This document shows, in pieces, positions 19,297 through 28,468 of a stretch of DNA of 29,291 nucleotides. The translations under genes were made by a program, and so were the position numbers. How positions within the stretch are numbered: position 1 is the first letter of the stretch; every line of letters begins with the position of its first letter. The notes beneath the pieces are model-generated. The model did no database searches. It was not told the DNA's origin and saw only the letters and a program-made list of their open reading frames with translations. The stretch spans positions 1-29,291 of IMG/VR virus record IMGVR_UViG_3300028840_001973. One strand, 5' to 3'. Source of the stretch: a virus.

Positions 19297-21020
19297 TGGG
19301 ACTGCTTACAAACATAAGGGTCTTCATGACCTTAAACACTAAGAACTTTAGTAAAGGTCTTAAAAAGTCGCAGAAAGAAACCAGGGACTTCGACAAAAGT
19401 ATATCTAGTTTAGGTCAGAACATAGCAGGTGTATTTTCAGCCGGTGCTATTATTGCCTTTGGTCAGGAGTTAGCCAGTCTCAACGCGAAGATATACAACG
19501 CCAGGATTGCCTTTGAAAGATTTGGAGGGCAAACTTTGTTCATGCAGGAGTTGCGTGATTCAACTGGTGGTATGGTCGATGATCTTCACCTGATGCAACA
19601 GGCTATCCAGGCAACCAACCTTGGATTGAGACAATCAGACTTACCTACATTCTTTAAGTTTGCTACTATACGTGCGGCTGAAACAGGTGTTGCTGTTGAT
19701 TACCTTGTCAATTCAATTGTCAGTGGTGTTGGCCGTGAGTCCAGGCTCGTACTTGACAACCTTGGTATATCACTTAAGGACTTAAACCTTGAAATCGAGC
19801 AACTTGGTTCTACTTTTACACCGGCGGCTATCAGTCTCATCTCTAAAAACTTCCTTGAAGCAAGGCGTGAAATTGACGATACCACAAACAGTGTCTTCAA
19901 GCTCAATGCTCAGTGGAAAAACTTTACGCAAAACCTGGCTGAGGGAGTTGTTGGTGACACTGCAGCCGGTATCATAGGAAGATTATCATCAGGACTTGAA
20001 ACTATTAACAGGTTTTTCGACAGGGACCTTGGTGAGCAAACCGTAGCTGAGGAACTTAGTAAGATAACTGATGATACCGAAGAGTGGTATAAGTGGTTAG
20101 GCTTTGTCAGGAATAAATGGCTTGAGATAGGCAGGGAGTTTGATGGATGGGCTTCGAGTGAAAACAATCCCTCTAACTGGTTCAGGATTAGTGAGGCTGA
20201 GTTTTTCGATCAGCAATCTGATCAGGTACTTAAGTTTATCAACAACTTAATGAAAGTTGAAGGTGCCTGGGATAAGTTTATTGAGAAGTATACTAAAAAG
20301 GTAGAACCACCTGAAGTATTGGAGCCTGAGGAAGGATTTGATCCTTCATTTGGTTATCTTGAGGGACTTCGCCGCGAGCTTGAATTAGCCACTGAAGCAC
20401 AGTTGAAACTAGCCAGGACTGATCCAGAGTTTGACGTTAAGGCAGAGGGATTACGTGAGTTGATCGCTGGACTTAAAGAAATGATTGACCTGTATCTTAA
20501 GGGCGTGCAGGCTACTGAAGAGATGGAAGATGCCACTGAAGATTTAACTGAACAGGTATATAACTTAAGCGAGGTGTTTGCTGAAGTGGCCGGTATAGCA
20601 GTACGTAGTTTTGTTGATTCGTTATTGCAGGCGATAGAAACAGGCGATGTCATAGGTGCTTTTGCTAGTTTCTTAACTGACCTTGGAAAGATGTTGACTG
20701 CTTACGGTTCGGCTCTTGTTGCCTTTGGTATTGCCGAGGAAGTATTGAAATACGGTGACCCATATAGTAAGATCGCAGCCGGTGCAGTGTTGATAGCTGC
20801 TGGAGTTGCCTTGAGTGCTATCGGTGGTGCCATCAGTAAACATGCTGGAGGTGGAGGCGGAGGTTACGGAGGCGGTCGTGGTTCCTATAGTTCTTATGGC
20901 GGTGGAACAGGACCTGATATGGGTTTTGACTATAACAGGGAAATAGTAATGGTTGCCCGTGGTGAAGACTTAGTTGCAGTTATCAATCGTCAAAACTTCA
21001 GACAAGGTGTCAATCTATAG
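19296..21020 (+). CDS. Tail tape-measure protein
   Basis: The 574-residue protein follows the chaperone pair, the fixed position of tape measures. It starts with a helical region (TKNFSKGLKKSQKETRDFDKSISSL), has alternating hydrophobic and Gly/Ala segments (NIAGVFSAGAIIAFGQEL), the region AIQATNLGLRQSDLPTFFKFATIRA common to phage tape measures, a long Glu-rich middle, and a C-terminal membrane-like stretch (IAAGAVLIAAGVALSAIGGAI) followed by a Gly-rich linker and VARGEDLVAVINRQN. The length sets tail length: 574 residues at 1.5 angstrom each is about 86 nm. The hydrophobic part may enter the host membrane during DNA ejection. Confidence 0.9.
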   Translation: MGLLTNIRVFMTLNTKNFSKGLKKSQKETRDFDKSISSLGQNIAGVFSAGAIIAFGQELASLNAKIYNARIAFERFGGQTLFMQELRDSTGGMVDDLHLMQQAIQATNLGLRQSDLPTFFKFATIRAAETGVAVDYLVNSIVSGVGRESRLVLDNLGISLKDLNLEIEQLGSTFTPAAISLISKNFLEARREIDDTTNSVFKLNAQWKNFTQNLAEGVVGDTAAGIIGRLSSGLETINRFFDRDLGEQTVAEELSKITDDTEEWYKWLGFVRNKWLEIGREFDGWASSENNPSNWFRISEAEFFDQQSDQVLKFINNLMKVEGAWDKFIEKYTKKVEPPEVLEPEEGFDPSFGYLEGLRRELELATEAQLKLARTDPEFDVKAEGLRELIAGLKEMIDLYLKGVQATEEMEDATEDLTEQVYNLSEVFAEVAGIAVRSFVDSLLQAIETGDVIGAFASFLTDLGKMLTAYGSALVAFGIAEEVLKYGDPYSKIAAGAVLIAAGVALSAIGGAISKHAGGGGGGYGGGRGSYSSYGGGTGPDMGFDYNREIVMVARGEDLVAVINRQNFRQGVNL

Positions 21021-23685
21021 ACTACAATATACTGCTTTAGACGGGAGTCATACACAAATCGACTTTTTTAAGGATTATTTTCCTTTAACTGATGAATATG
21101 TTAACAGGGTTGAAGCTGATCAAGGTGTTGTTGAAGCTGAAAGTTGTGTTACTCGGTTTATATATGGTCAGGGAGATGATATAGTTGACATGTGTGGTTC
21201 CGAGGAGCCTTTACTGATCAACTGGGGTAACGGTGATCATAACGCTACTACATTGCCTAGTTCAGCCACGCTTAACTTAGTTATACGTAACCTTGATGAA
21301 AGAGCAGCCCTGGAAGATGTTTTTAATGGAGGGTGGGTAATAATAGTGTATAAAGATACTAATGTATTCTGGAGGGGAAAGATTACCGATACACTTAACA
21401 TTGAACAGTACAAAGAATATCCATACCGTCTCAGTCTTAACTGCAACGATGGTGTAGGTGAAACTAAAAACAATCAATTCCTTACGATCGATTTTCCTGA
21501 ACCATGGCCGAACAAAGTAAATGTATTACAGTTAATAACTAAATTAATTAATAAGTTTCTTTATCCTAACGATGAATACAAACTGTTCGTATCATTTAAC
21601 TTATATCCTGATGGGACCATTGATGACGGCCGCAGGCTTGAGTATGTTTATCTCGACCCTTTGGTATTCATGGACTACGATCAAGACCAGTACATACGTA
21701 ACAGTGACCTGATTGACTCTTTACTTGGTATACTTGATCTCAGGATGTTTCAGTGGGGTGGTAATTGGTACTTAATGTCCAAAGACGCCCCCTGGAACGC
21801 TGGGAATATCCAACTAACTGAATACGATGTAGTTGATGAAACGCCTGTTTATATTAGCAGGACCACGTTGAACCAGGGTATACTCGATCTTTACAAATGT
21901 ATTTACGGTGAAGACGTTCAAATCAGGGGTACAGCAAACATTAATTTCATTGCTCCTTTGAGACAGGTCGTGTTAAGTCAGCAATTCCAGATGAACAGTA
22001 ATATCTTACCGGCTTTTGCTAACAGGGGTGCTAACTTCTACAGGGGTTTTGATGGTGTTGATCTTGAGTATAATCCTGCACCTATAGCAAACAGGATGAG
22101 GCACTGGACAAACGTCAATAATTTTAACGGAATACCTTATACATTACAAGATAACGCAGGGTATTTACAGGTTCCAGTATTTAGCCCCGGTGGTGAGTTA
22201 AACAGTAGTGCTTATGTTGAATGGACTATTGATCCTGAGATTCAATTTGACAGGTTCTTTTTTGCTATTAACTCAGTTCAAACATTTAGAAACAATATAC
22301 TTAATCAAAGGCAAGATAAAGTAGGTATAAAACGAGTAGTTGAGATCAGGTATACTTCCGTTGGTGGTACTCATTACTATTTTTGGCGTAACAATCCTAA
22401 TACTATTAATGACCCTGAAGCTTTTGACGGTTGGACGACTGATGCCAGGCAATACCGCTGGGATTTTAGTGATCCTATCAGTCTTGAGTCGCTTATGCCT
22501 GAGGATGCTTTGTGGACAGGTGGTACGTTCAGATTTACCTTTTATAATGGGTACGATGAAAACTTTTTCCTTCCTGATTATTACCTATTATACAGTGGCC
22601 TTCAGCTTGGTATCATTACTGCAGGGTATAAAATACTACCAGAGGAGCAAAAGACTAACTGGTTAAAGAAAGGCATGTTGCCTATATTAGGTGAATTGTT
22701 ATTGTCTCCTATGCCAATTGGTATATGGACAATGTACTATGGAACGAAGCACATACAGCAAAAGAAAAGGGATAAAAGACTCAAAAGTCAAATCGGTAAT
22801 GATGCTCAACTTAATTTTCAGACTACAGATATTGACTGGGATAATGATCTTGTAGTTGATATTAACCCTAATTCCAGGTCGCAGTTGAATATGGCTTACC
22901 GTATTGGTATTACTTATGCAGGTCTTAAAAGTTACCATGATATTCACCTTAGTTCGTTCTATGACATTTCAGGTGTTTCACTTGAGTCATGGCTTGATCA
23001 GTCAGAAGTATTTAAGCAGGGTGGCGAAACAACCGTATTGGACCTTATTACGTGGAGAGGCAGGCAATTCATCCGTGATAATTCAACTTATACAACCCAG
23101 TTATCAGGTGAATGGAGATCATCAAACATTACTCCGTTTCAGTTAGTTAATGATTTTGAGGGGCGTATCTACCAGGCATTTAAGCTGCAGTGGCGTGATT
23201 ACAGGGCTACCTGGGATAATATATACACTGAATTTAAGGCTTTACAAAACGTTGATGGTTTACCACTTGTGTGCGACTTTAACCAGTATGCTTTTGATGA
23301 CAGTTTCTGCAAAGGTTCTGGTGGTCAGCCTGTTCCGGGTATTCAATACAACTGGTTGATAGGTACAGATGGTGTTGACTTTGGTTTCTGGTTGAACGTG
23401 GAACCTCCTCAAGGTTTCATATCTCCTACAGATTTTGAAGGTGAAGGAATAACTAAGTTAGCTAATGTAGGGGGAAGTACGATCGAACTGTCCCTTGGAT
23501 TAATATCTCCCACCTTACTTCCGGGAGTATCAAAAATTGAATTATATTTGCTTGAGTTAGACGAGGTCATCGATATGACGCCTACACCAAGTAATACATA
23601 TTCAGGAAGTTATACAGGTATACGTACTTATCTTGAGGGTAAAGAAAACGATACCTTGAAAATAACACTTAAGGCAATCGAATAA
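21007..23685 (+). CDS. Tail hub / baseplate protein (tail-associated, Bacteroidota type)
   Basis: The frame can start from a TTG at 20974 (903 aa, 47-base overlap), but the GTG at 21007 gives a 14-base overlap with the tape-measure stop and is preferred (892 aa). Early on there is DEYVNRVEADQGVVEAESC, then LLINWGNGDHN, IIVYKDTNVFWRGKITD and YRLSLNCNDGVGETKNN, the pattern of the hub-like N-terminal domain in Bacteroidota siphophage tail proteins. A middle part has LLGILDLRMFQWGGNWYLMSK. Counted from the TTG, a hydrophobic segment (about residues 560-590, PILGELLLSPMPIGIWTMYYG) is followed by a basic cluster (KKRDKRLK). The C-terminal 130 residues are beta-rich. It probably forms the tail tip to which fibres attach. 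No peptidase or lysozyme motif seen. Confidence 0.8.
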   Translation: MSIYRLQYTALDGSHTQIDFFKDYFPLTDEYVNRVEADQGVVEAESCVTRFIYGQGDDIVDMCGSEEPLLINWGNGDHNATTLPSSATLNLVIRNLDERAALEDVFNGGWVIIVYKDTNVFWRGKITDTLNIEQYKEYPYRLSLNCNDGVGETKNNQFLTIDFPEPWPNKVNVLQLITKLINKFLYPNDEYKLFVSFNLYPDGTIDDGRRLEYVYLDPLVFMDYDQDQYIRNSDLIDSLLGILDLRMFQWGGNWYLMSKDAPWNAGNIQLTEYDVVDETPVYISRTTLNQGILDLYKCIYGEDVQIRGTANINFIAPLRQVVLSQQFQMNSNILPAFANRGANFYRGFDGVDLEYNPAPIANRMRHWTNVNNFNGIPYTLQDNAGYLQVPVFSPGGELNSSAYVEWTIDPEIQFDRFFFAINSVQTFRNNILNQRQDKVGIKRVVEIRYTSVGGTHYYFWRNNPNTINDPEAFDGWTTDARQYRWDFSDPISLESLMPEDALWTGGTFRFTFYNGYDENFFLPDYYLLYSGLQLGIITAGYKILPEEQKTNWLKKGMLPILGELLLSPMPIGIWTMYYGTKHIQQKKRDKRLKSQIGNDAQLNFQTTDIDWDNDLVVDINPNSRSQLNMAYRIGITYAGLKSYHDIHLSSFYDISGVSLESWLDQSEVFKQGGETTVLDLITWRGRQFIRDNSTYTTQLSGEWRSSNITPFQLVNDFEGRIYQAFKLQWRDYRATWDNIYTEFKALQNVDGLPLVCDFNQYAFDDSFCKGSGGQPVPGIQYNWLIGTDGVDFGFWLNVEPPQGFISPTDFEGEGITKLANVGGSTIELSLGLISPTLLPGVSKIELYLLELDEVIDMTPTPSNTYSGSYTGIRTYLEGKENDTLKITLKAIE

Positions 23686-25151
23686 TGGCAGTTAAGACAC
23701 GACAAGAGCTACTTGATTACTGGAATAGTAAAATAATTCAGAATAGTAATCAGGCTATTACAGGTCAGATCATGAACCAGGGCGGTGTTGATATTATCGA
23801 CTCGATGGCGATGGGTACTGATGCTAGTAACGCGATGAACTGGAAAAACAAGTGGGCTGCCGGTACCTATAATATCAATGATGTTGTAAGGGATGGAGAC
23901 TGGACAATGGTTGCCAATAAAACAACTACTGAACGCCCTGCACCGCAATTGGTAGGAGACCCTATATATCTGTTTCCAGGCACATTGAATGGTGTAGGCA
24001 GTCCGAGTGCTTCACAGGTGATCGTAGGGCAGAGATATACGCCTCCAGTAGACAAGCTCATAACAGGCTTCAGGATATATACTGACGCAGGGCAGAAGTA
24101 CGGGGTCTATATTGTTACTGACCCAACAGGCACACCGCAGTTCAACCAGGTGGCATCGTTCACTGCTACTACAACAGGGTGGGTAGCAATCAACACGAGT
24201 AATGTCTTTATTGATGCAGGTGAGGCTTTTGATCTTATTGCAACTATCAATCCTGACAATACGCCTACAAACACCAATGCTACTTATGTTTACACTACTC
24301 CTCAAAATACTGCTGTTCCATTAGCAGGGCAAATCATTCACGCTAATAACGCTATTGATGAACTGTGGATAAGTACAACTGATAACAACGCTACTGACCG
24401 CAGTGCTTTACTTGCATCGTTGAAACTTGGTGATGTAATAGTCAGTGAAGGGCAATCGTGGACAGTACAGGGCAATACCAATGCAGGCACGTACCATATC
24501 ATCCAGGTGGTACCAACAATACAGTTGGTTGTTGACGGCACTTTCACCTTCCAGTTCCAAGTCTATCCTGTTGCTACTATTTTAAGACAGCAGGCAACAG
24601 ATGAGTGGCCTGGTGATCCTGAAGTGAGCGGATTGCTTGCTGTTGATACTGGTTATGATACAATCGTTCCTGATGATAACCAGTACAATGTTGATATTCA
24701 ATACCAGGATATAAGATTCTCAGATGATTGGGATATACTGGCGTTCTCCGGTCAACAAGAAACTTGGGAGCCTGATTACAATTTTGAAAAGGTCAGTGCA
24801 TTTACAGTTACTTCACAGCAGCCGACCTACGATACTGTTGCAAGGCTGCCTATCAACATTCCAGCAGGATTGACTACTTATGAGATCAAGTTTTCGTGGA
24901 CTTATACATTGAACAGTACGGTCAATAGTGCTTATTTTAGGTTTAGTATTGATGATGGTGCAACGTGGAGTACATTCCAGGAAGAGCCAAAAGATATAAC
25001 CGATCAGAGACCGAGGTACTATGCTTTTCCAAGAACGTACAACGAGGAGAATGTAGTGCAGAGCGGTTTGGTTTTCGAGGCTGCTAAGGGCAACGTAAGT
25101 GATGTAATGACAATTGACTTTTTAGATGTTATTTTTCAAAAAGTGCAATGA
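23685..25151 (+). CDS. Tail fibre / receptor-binding-associated protein
   Basis: The 488-residue product begins TRQELLDYWNSKIIQNSNQAITG, a helix pattern I associate with N-terminal attachment segments of Bacteroidota tail fibres. It then has WAAGTYNINDVVRDGDWTMVANKTT, a short module frequent in phage fibres (carbohydrate-binding-like), and a chain of beta-sandwich repeats with Thr/Asn-rich strands. The last third (DWDILAFSGQQETWEPD, FRFSIDDGATWSTFQEEP) is again a beta sandwich with sugar-binding-like aromatics. It starts on the hub stop (TAATGG) and overlaps the next gene by ATGA. Host-surface binding is inferred from place and pattern. Confidence 0.75.
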   Translation: MAVKTRQELLDYWNSKIIQNSNQAITGQIMNQGGVDIIDSMAMGTDASNAMNWKNKWAAGTYNINDVVRDGDWTMVANKTTTERPAPQLVGDPIYLFPGTLNGVGSPSASQVIVGQRYTPPVDKLITGFRIYTDAGQKYGVYIVTDPTGTPQFNQVASFTATTTGWVAINTSNVFIDAGEAFDLIATINPDNTPTNTNATYVYTTPQNTAVPLAGQIIHANNAIDELWISTTDNNATDRSALLASLKLGDVIVSEGQSWTVQGNTNAGTYHIIQVVPTIQLVVDGTFTFQFQVYPVATILRQQATDEWPGDPEVSGLLAVDTGYDTIVPDDNQYNVDIQYQDIRFSDDWDILAFSGQQETWEPDYNFEKVSAFTVTSQQPTYDTVARLPINIPAGLTTYEIKFSWTYTLNSTVNSAYFRFSIDDGATWSTFQEEPKDITDQRPRYYAFPRTYNEENVVQSGLVFEAAKGNVSDVMTIDFLDVIFQKVQ

Positions 25152-25357
25152 AACAATGGAGACCGTCAGACTGGATAGCAATAGGGCTTTTGGGGCTTAT
25201 TTATATCTACCTGATATTTGTGTTTATACTAATGTTAACGGGAAAGGATAAACTGGATAATGACGCTGGCGTAAGAACTAAAGAAATAATAATTTACATC
25301 CTGGGTGTGCTTTCAGGGTATATCGGGATAAAAAAAGTAAAACAAAATGGCAACTAA
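25148..25357 (+). CDS. Small two-helix membrane protein, holin candidate, 69 aa
   Basis: The start overlaps the fibre stop by ATGA. The 69-residue product has two likely membrane helices, IAIGLLGLIYIYLIFVFILML and IIIYILGVLSGYIGI, separated by a charged loop (TGKDKLDNDAGVRTK), and a basic end (KKVKQNGN). The size and topology fit class II holins, which time lysis by opening the inner membrane, but no lysin gene is recognisable beside it. Its 3' end overlaps the next gene by 11 bases. Membrane location is firm; the lysis role is a guess. Confidence 0.65.
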   Translation: MKQWRPSDWIAIGLLGLIYIYLIFVFILMLTGKDKLDNDAGVRTKEIIIYILGVLSGYIGIKKVKQNGN

Positions 25358-26387
25358 CTTCTACGACAAGGCATCATTGGTCCTGATACCTTCGGGTTAT
25401 AAAGCAGGCAAACTCTATTCTGTCAAACCTACTGATGGTACTGGCGACTTCACTTTCAGTCGTGCTACAGGGTATTCATCCAGGACAGGACCAACCGGCA
25501 AGATCCAGGAAGTTGCTGACAACACTCCACGACTTCAATACCCTAAGTGTCCTGCGGTGTTGCTTGAACCGAGTAGGGAGAATTTGTTTCTCAACAGCGA
25601 TGTAGGGGCAACTCAAACAATAACAGTTGTTAGTGGTTCAGACTATGCCATCTACTTTCTTGATGGTGATGGGCAGATTGATTTGACTGGTGCTACTACT
25701 GCAACGGTGACTAAAAGCGACCTTGACTTGTCAGGAGCGTATCTGTTCACAGCAGGCAGCACATCACTGACTTGTACTGTAACTGGTACTGCTAATATGG
25801 TTCAGTTAGAATTAGGCACCTACCCCACAACCTACATTAAGACTGAGGGGAGTACTGTTACGAGGGCTTTGGAAAACCTTTTATTGACAGGCATTGATAC
25901 AAGCGGTATCCTAACAGGGGCAACAGGCACATTGTTTTTCAAACAGGTATCATTGAATAATGATGCGGAAACAAAAAGGATTTCCCTTAGTGATGGAACA
26001 TCAGCAAACAGGCTTGTTTTAGCGTTCAATTCTGATAGTACAATTTCTTCGTTTATGCAGATTGCAGGGGTTACGGTTGCATCCAATCCTGTTGTTGGGT
26101 TCACTTATGATGCAGGGCAAACAATTAACGCCTGTGTTGCTTGGGGTGGTTCTGATTTCAAGGTATCGCTTAATGGAGAACTGTTTGCAGGCTCATTGAC
26201 AGGAACTCCGATAGCATTTCCCAATTTCAATACCTTAGACCCTATTGGTTCAAGATACTATGGGGAGATTGATGAAATGCTCATATTCCCCACCGCCCTG
26301 ACCGATGATGAACTTTTTGAACTGACCAATCCTGAGTGGACCTCCTACTCACAGATGGCACAGGCATTAAATTATACACTGATATAG
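25347..26387 (+). CDS. LamG-like tail/fibre protein 1
   Basis: The 346-residue product begins MATNFYDKASLVLIPSGYKAG, then GTGDFTFSRATGYSSRTGPTG, PRLQYPKCPAVLLEPSRENL, a central beta-sandwich and a C-terminal module with TYPTTYIKTEGSTVTR and FPTALTDDELFELTN. FTFSR, LLEPxRxNL and the final PTALTDxEL are features of phage structural proteins with a concanavalin/LamG-like lectin domain that often sit at the tail tip. The next gene is a related paralogue. It starts inside the membrane-protein gene (11-base overlap). Binding to a host glycan is inference. Confidence 0.78.
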   Translation: MATNFYDKASLVLIPSGYKAGKLYSVKPTDGTGDFTFSRATGYSSRTGPTGKIQEVADNTPRLQYPKCPAVLLEPSRENLFLNSDVGATQTITVVSGSDYAIYFLDGDGQIDLTGATTATVTKSDLDLSGAYLFTAGSTSLTCTVTGTANMVQLELGTYPTTYIKTEGSTVTRALENLLLTGIDTSGILTGATGTLFFKQVSLNNDAETKRISLSDGTSANRLVLAFNSDSTISSFMQIAGVTVASNPVVGFTYDAGQTINACVAWGGSDFKVSLNGELFAGSLTGTPIAFPNFNTLDPIGSRYYGEIDEMLIFPTALTDDELFELTNPEWTSYSQMAQALNYTLI

Positions 26388-26389
26388 AT

Positions 26390-27643
26390 ATGGCAACTCC
26401 AACATTGATACTCGGAAATAACGATTGGGCTACCAAAGACGGCAAGCTCCTCGGATACTATCAGAATAAGGGATACTACTTCCCCCGAGAATTTACCTTT
26501 TCCCGAACTTCTGAGGGTACATACATTGGCAGGGATGGGCTGATTAAAACTGCTGATGCAGGGATAGCGAGGGTGGACTTTCAGAATAACCCTAATGGTG
26601 CTTTGCTGTTAGAGCCTGCGAGGACTAATATTGGTCTGTGGAGTGAGGATATAAGCCAATGGAATTTGAGTTTTGCAACTGTTCAGGATGGTTTTACAGA
26701 CCCATTTGGTGGGAATAAGGCATTTCAAGTTGACTTTGCACCTGAAGTTGATGGAACTTGGCCTTCTTTTATCAGGCAGGGTGTTACTACTTTTGCTGAC
26801 GTTGTTCATACATCAGCGCTGTACTGCAAGTATGTGGACATTCAATACCTGAAATTTGTATTGGATGGTAACTCAGCACCTATGGTTTTTGACCTGACTG
26901 ATGGTAGTGTTATTGAAAATGATACATCGGGTACTTGGTATGTTAAATCACCTGAAGTTACTGATATGGGTAATGGTTGGTGGAAGATTGTCTTCTATAG
27001 GAATGAAACAGCATTTGGTTCAAACAAGCCAAATATGTACTTTTTTGTAGGTAACAACGCATTAGATACCCTCAACCCTAATGTTGGGAGCGTACAGGTG
27101 GCTTTTGCACAGGTAGAACAAGGCTCCTACCCAACTTCCTACATCAAGACCGAAGCGAGTACGGTTAATCGGGGGATTGACGATATAGCTTATAGTAGTC
27201 TGCAAAATGGAGTTTTAGGTACTGATTCAGGAACCTGGTTTATGCACTATCAATGGCTTAATCAAATAGGAGGTGCTACATCTGCTGTCCATATCAGGAA
27301 ATCAGCTTGGAATAATGAAAGTTTCTACCTGTACAACTATGAAAATACTGTTAGGATTGGCAGTACAACACCTGTAGAAACACTATGTTTTCATACCTTA
27401 ACCGGGGATGAAGTAGGAAAACCTGTAAAAGTAGCTTTGAGTTGGGATGCAGGGGTGTACCAAAAAGCGTATGTTAATGGAGTTGACCGTTCAGCAGCAA
27501 ATATTGGAGATGCTACAGCCTATGCTTTTACTCATTTAGGGTTAGGTAATGTATCAGGATTAACTGCTAATGGACTGATATGGGAGATGCGGTTTTATCC
27601 TACAGCCCTGACAGACACTGAACTTGAACAATTAACCTCATAA
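26390..27643 (+). CDS. LamG-like tail/fibre protein 2 (paralogue of the preceding gene)
   Basis: The start is the ATG at 26390, two bases after the previous stop; a longer frame to 26336 overlaps the neighbour and is less likely. The 417-residue product has REFTFSRTSEGTYIGRDGLI, ARVDFQNNPNGALLLEPARTN, SEDISQWNLSFATVQDGF, and a C-terminal part with SYPTSYIKTEASTVNR and FYPTALTDTELEQLTS. These match the first LamG-like protein in order and spacing, with a 70-90 residue insertion in the middle that resembles a second beta-sandwich. The two genes are a tandem duplication that has diverged, perhaps to bind two receptors or to be alternative tips. Confidence 0.78.
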   Translation: MATPTLILGNNDWATKDGKLLGYYQNKGYYFPREFTFSRTSEGTYIGRDGLIKTADAGIARVDFQNNPNGALLLEPARTNIGLWSEDISQWNLSFATVQDGFTDPFGGNKAFQVDFAPEVDGTWPSFIRQGVTTFADVVHTSALYCKYVDIQYLKFVLDGNSAPMVFDLTDGSVIENDTSGTWYVKSPEVTDMGNGWWKIVFYRNETAFGSNKPNMYFFVGNNALDTLNPNVGSVQVAFAQVEQGSYPTSYIKTEASTVNRGIDDIAYSSLQNGVLGTDSGTWFMHYQWLNQIGGATSAVHIRKSAWNNESFYLYNYENTVRIGSTTPVETLCFHTLTGDEVGKPVKVALSWDAGVYQKAYVNGVDRSAANIGDATAYAFTHLGLGNVSGLTANGLIWEMRFYPTALTDTELEQLTS

Positions 27644-27645
27644 CT

Positions 27646-27957
27646 ATGAACAAGACAATTATCAATTTAATCCTCGTATTGGGTGGTGCAATCCTTCTGA
27701 TACTTGCAGGCCAGAACGAGGCTGTAATGCACGTAATAGGTGATGAACTTTCCTTTGCCATAGGTGGGTTGTTATTTGGTGCTATCCTTGTCTTTGGCAT
27801 CATAGTGGCTATCAGGGTCAATAAGCCTGAAACTACACCAACAAGGGCTGAGAAAATATCCAAACAGGTTGCCTGGGAGATTATGGATGCTGAGGATCAG
27901 GAGACCAGAAAGAAGTTATTTGAAACACTTAAAAAGGAGTTTGAAAATGGCAAATGA
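27646..27957 (+). CDS. Membrane protein with charged C-terminal helix, 103 aa
   Basis: The start is two bases after the fibre stop. Two likely membrane helices (IINLILVLGGAILLILAG and FAIGGLLFGAILVFGIIVAI) are joined by a loop with NEAVMHVIGDELS, followed by a 45-residue charged helical tail (TRAEKISKQVAWEIMDAEDQETRKKLFETLKKEF). The topology would fit a holin or an inner-membrane protein of the lysis system, but no lysin is nearby. The last 11 bases overlap the next gene, as in the 69-aa membrane gene. Confidence 0.65.
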   Translation: MNKTIINLILVLGGAILLILAGQNEAVMHVIGDELSFAIGGLLFGAILVFGIIVAIRVNKPETTPTRAEKISKQVAWEIMDAEDQETRKKLFETLKKEFENGK

Positions 27958-28468
27958 GAAATACGACAGTTACACCTTTGCTGATGAAGCGGAAATGTTC
28001 ACCGTTATCGAAGGTCAAGGCTACCTGATAAATGCCACTGAGGAGGGTGTATCGGGTGAATTGCAGTCCAACAATATCATCACTGATACCAATGCGGGAG
28101 AGGGGGATGCTACCTACCTTGACATGCATTGGATGGGTCAGATACCCTTAGACGACCTTGAACCGCCAACGATGTCAGTTGAAGTTTATGTTACCTCAGC
28201 ACGTAAGGGTAATTTCAAGATCCCGTCTAACTACAAGGTAGGTGGTCAGATGCGGAAGTATGTCAATTCACTGAATGGTTATGCGGGGGAACCAAACCTT
28301 AATGAGGAAGTCATCATTGAACCTGAAGTGTTGAACACCGTTACCACCACTTACACCAAGACGCAGATACTTCAATGGATGGATGATAACGATGTGCCTA
28401 ATGAATTGTATCAGGAGAGTTGGACGAAGGCGAAGTTAATCCTGGTTATCCTGGCTTGGTTTGTTTGA
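27947..28468 (+). CDS. Hypothetical protein with HeH/LEM-like C-terminus, 173 aa
   Basis: The ATG at 27947 is chosen over one at 27869 because the longer frame runs through the upstream gene. The 173-residue product starts MANEKYDSYTFADEAEMFTV and has an acidic beta-rich middle. Near its end, TKTQILQWMDDNDVPNELY is followed by WTKAKLILVI: two short helices with TK repeats, the pattern of HeH/LEM or SAP-type helix-hairpin motifs in phage proteins. The last codons (LAWFV) are hydrophobic. Its 3' end overlaps the convergent gene by 33 bases. Function unknown. Confidence 0.6.
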   Translation: MANEKYDSYTFADEAEMFTVIEGQGYLINATEEGVSGELQSNNIITDTNAGEGDATYLDMHWMGQIPLDDLEPPTMSVEVYVTSARKGNFKIPSNYKVGGQMRKYVNSLNGYAGEPNLNEEVIIEPEVLNTVTTTYTKTQILQWMDDNDVPNELYQESWTKAKLILVILAWFV

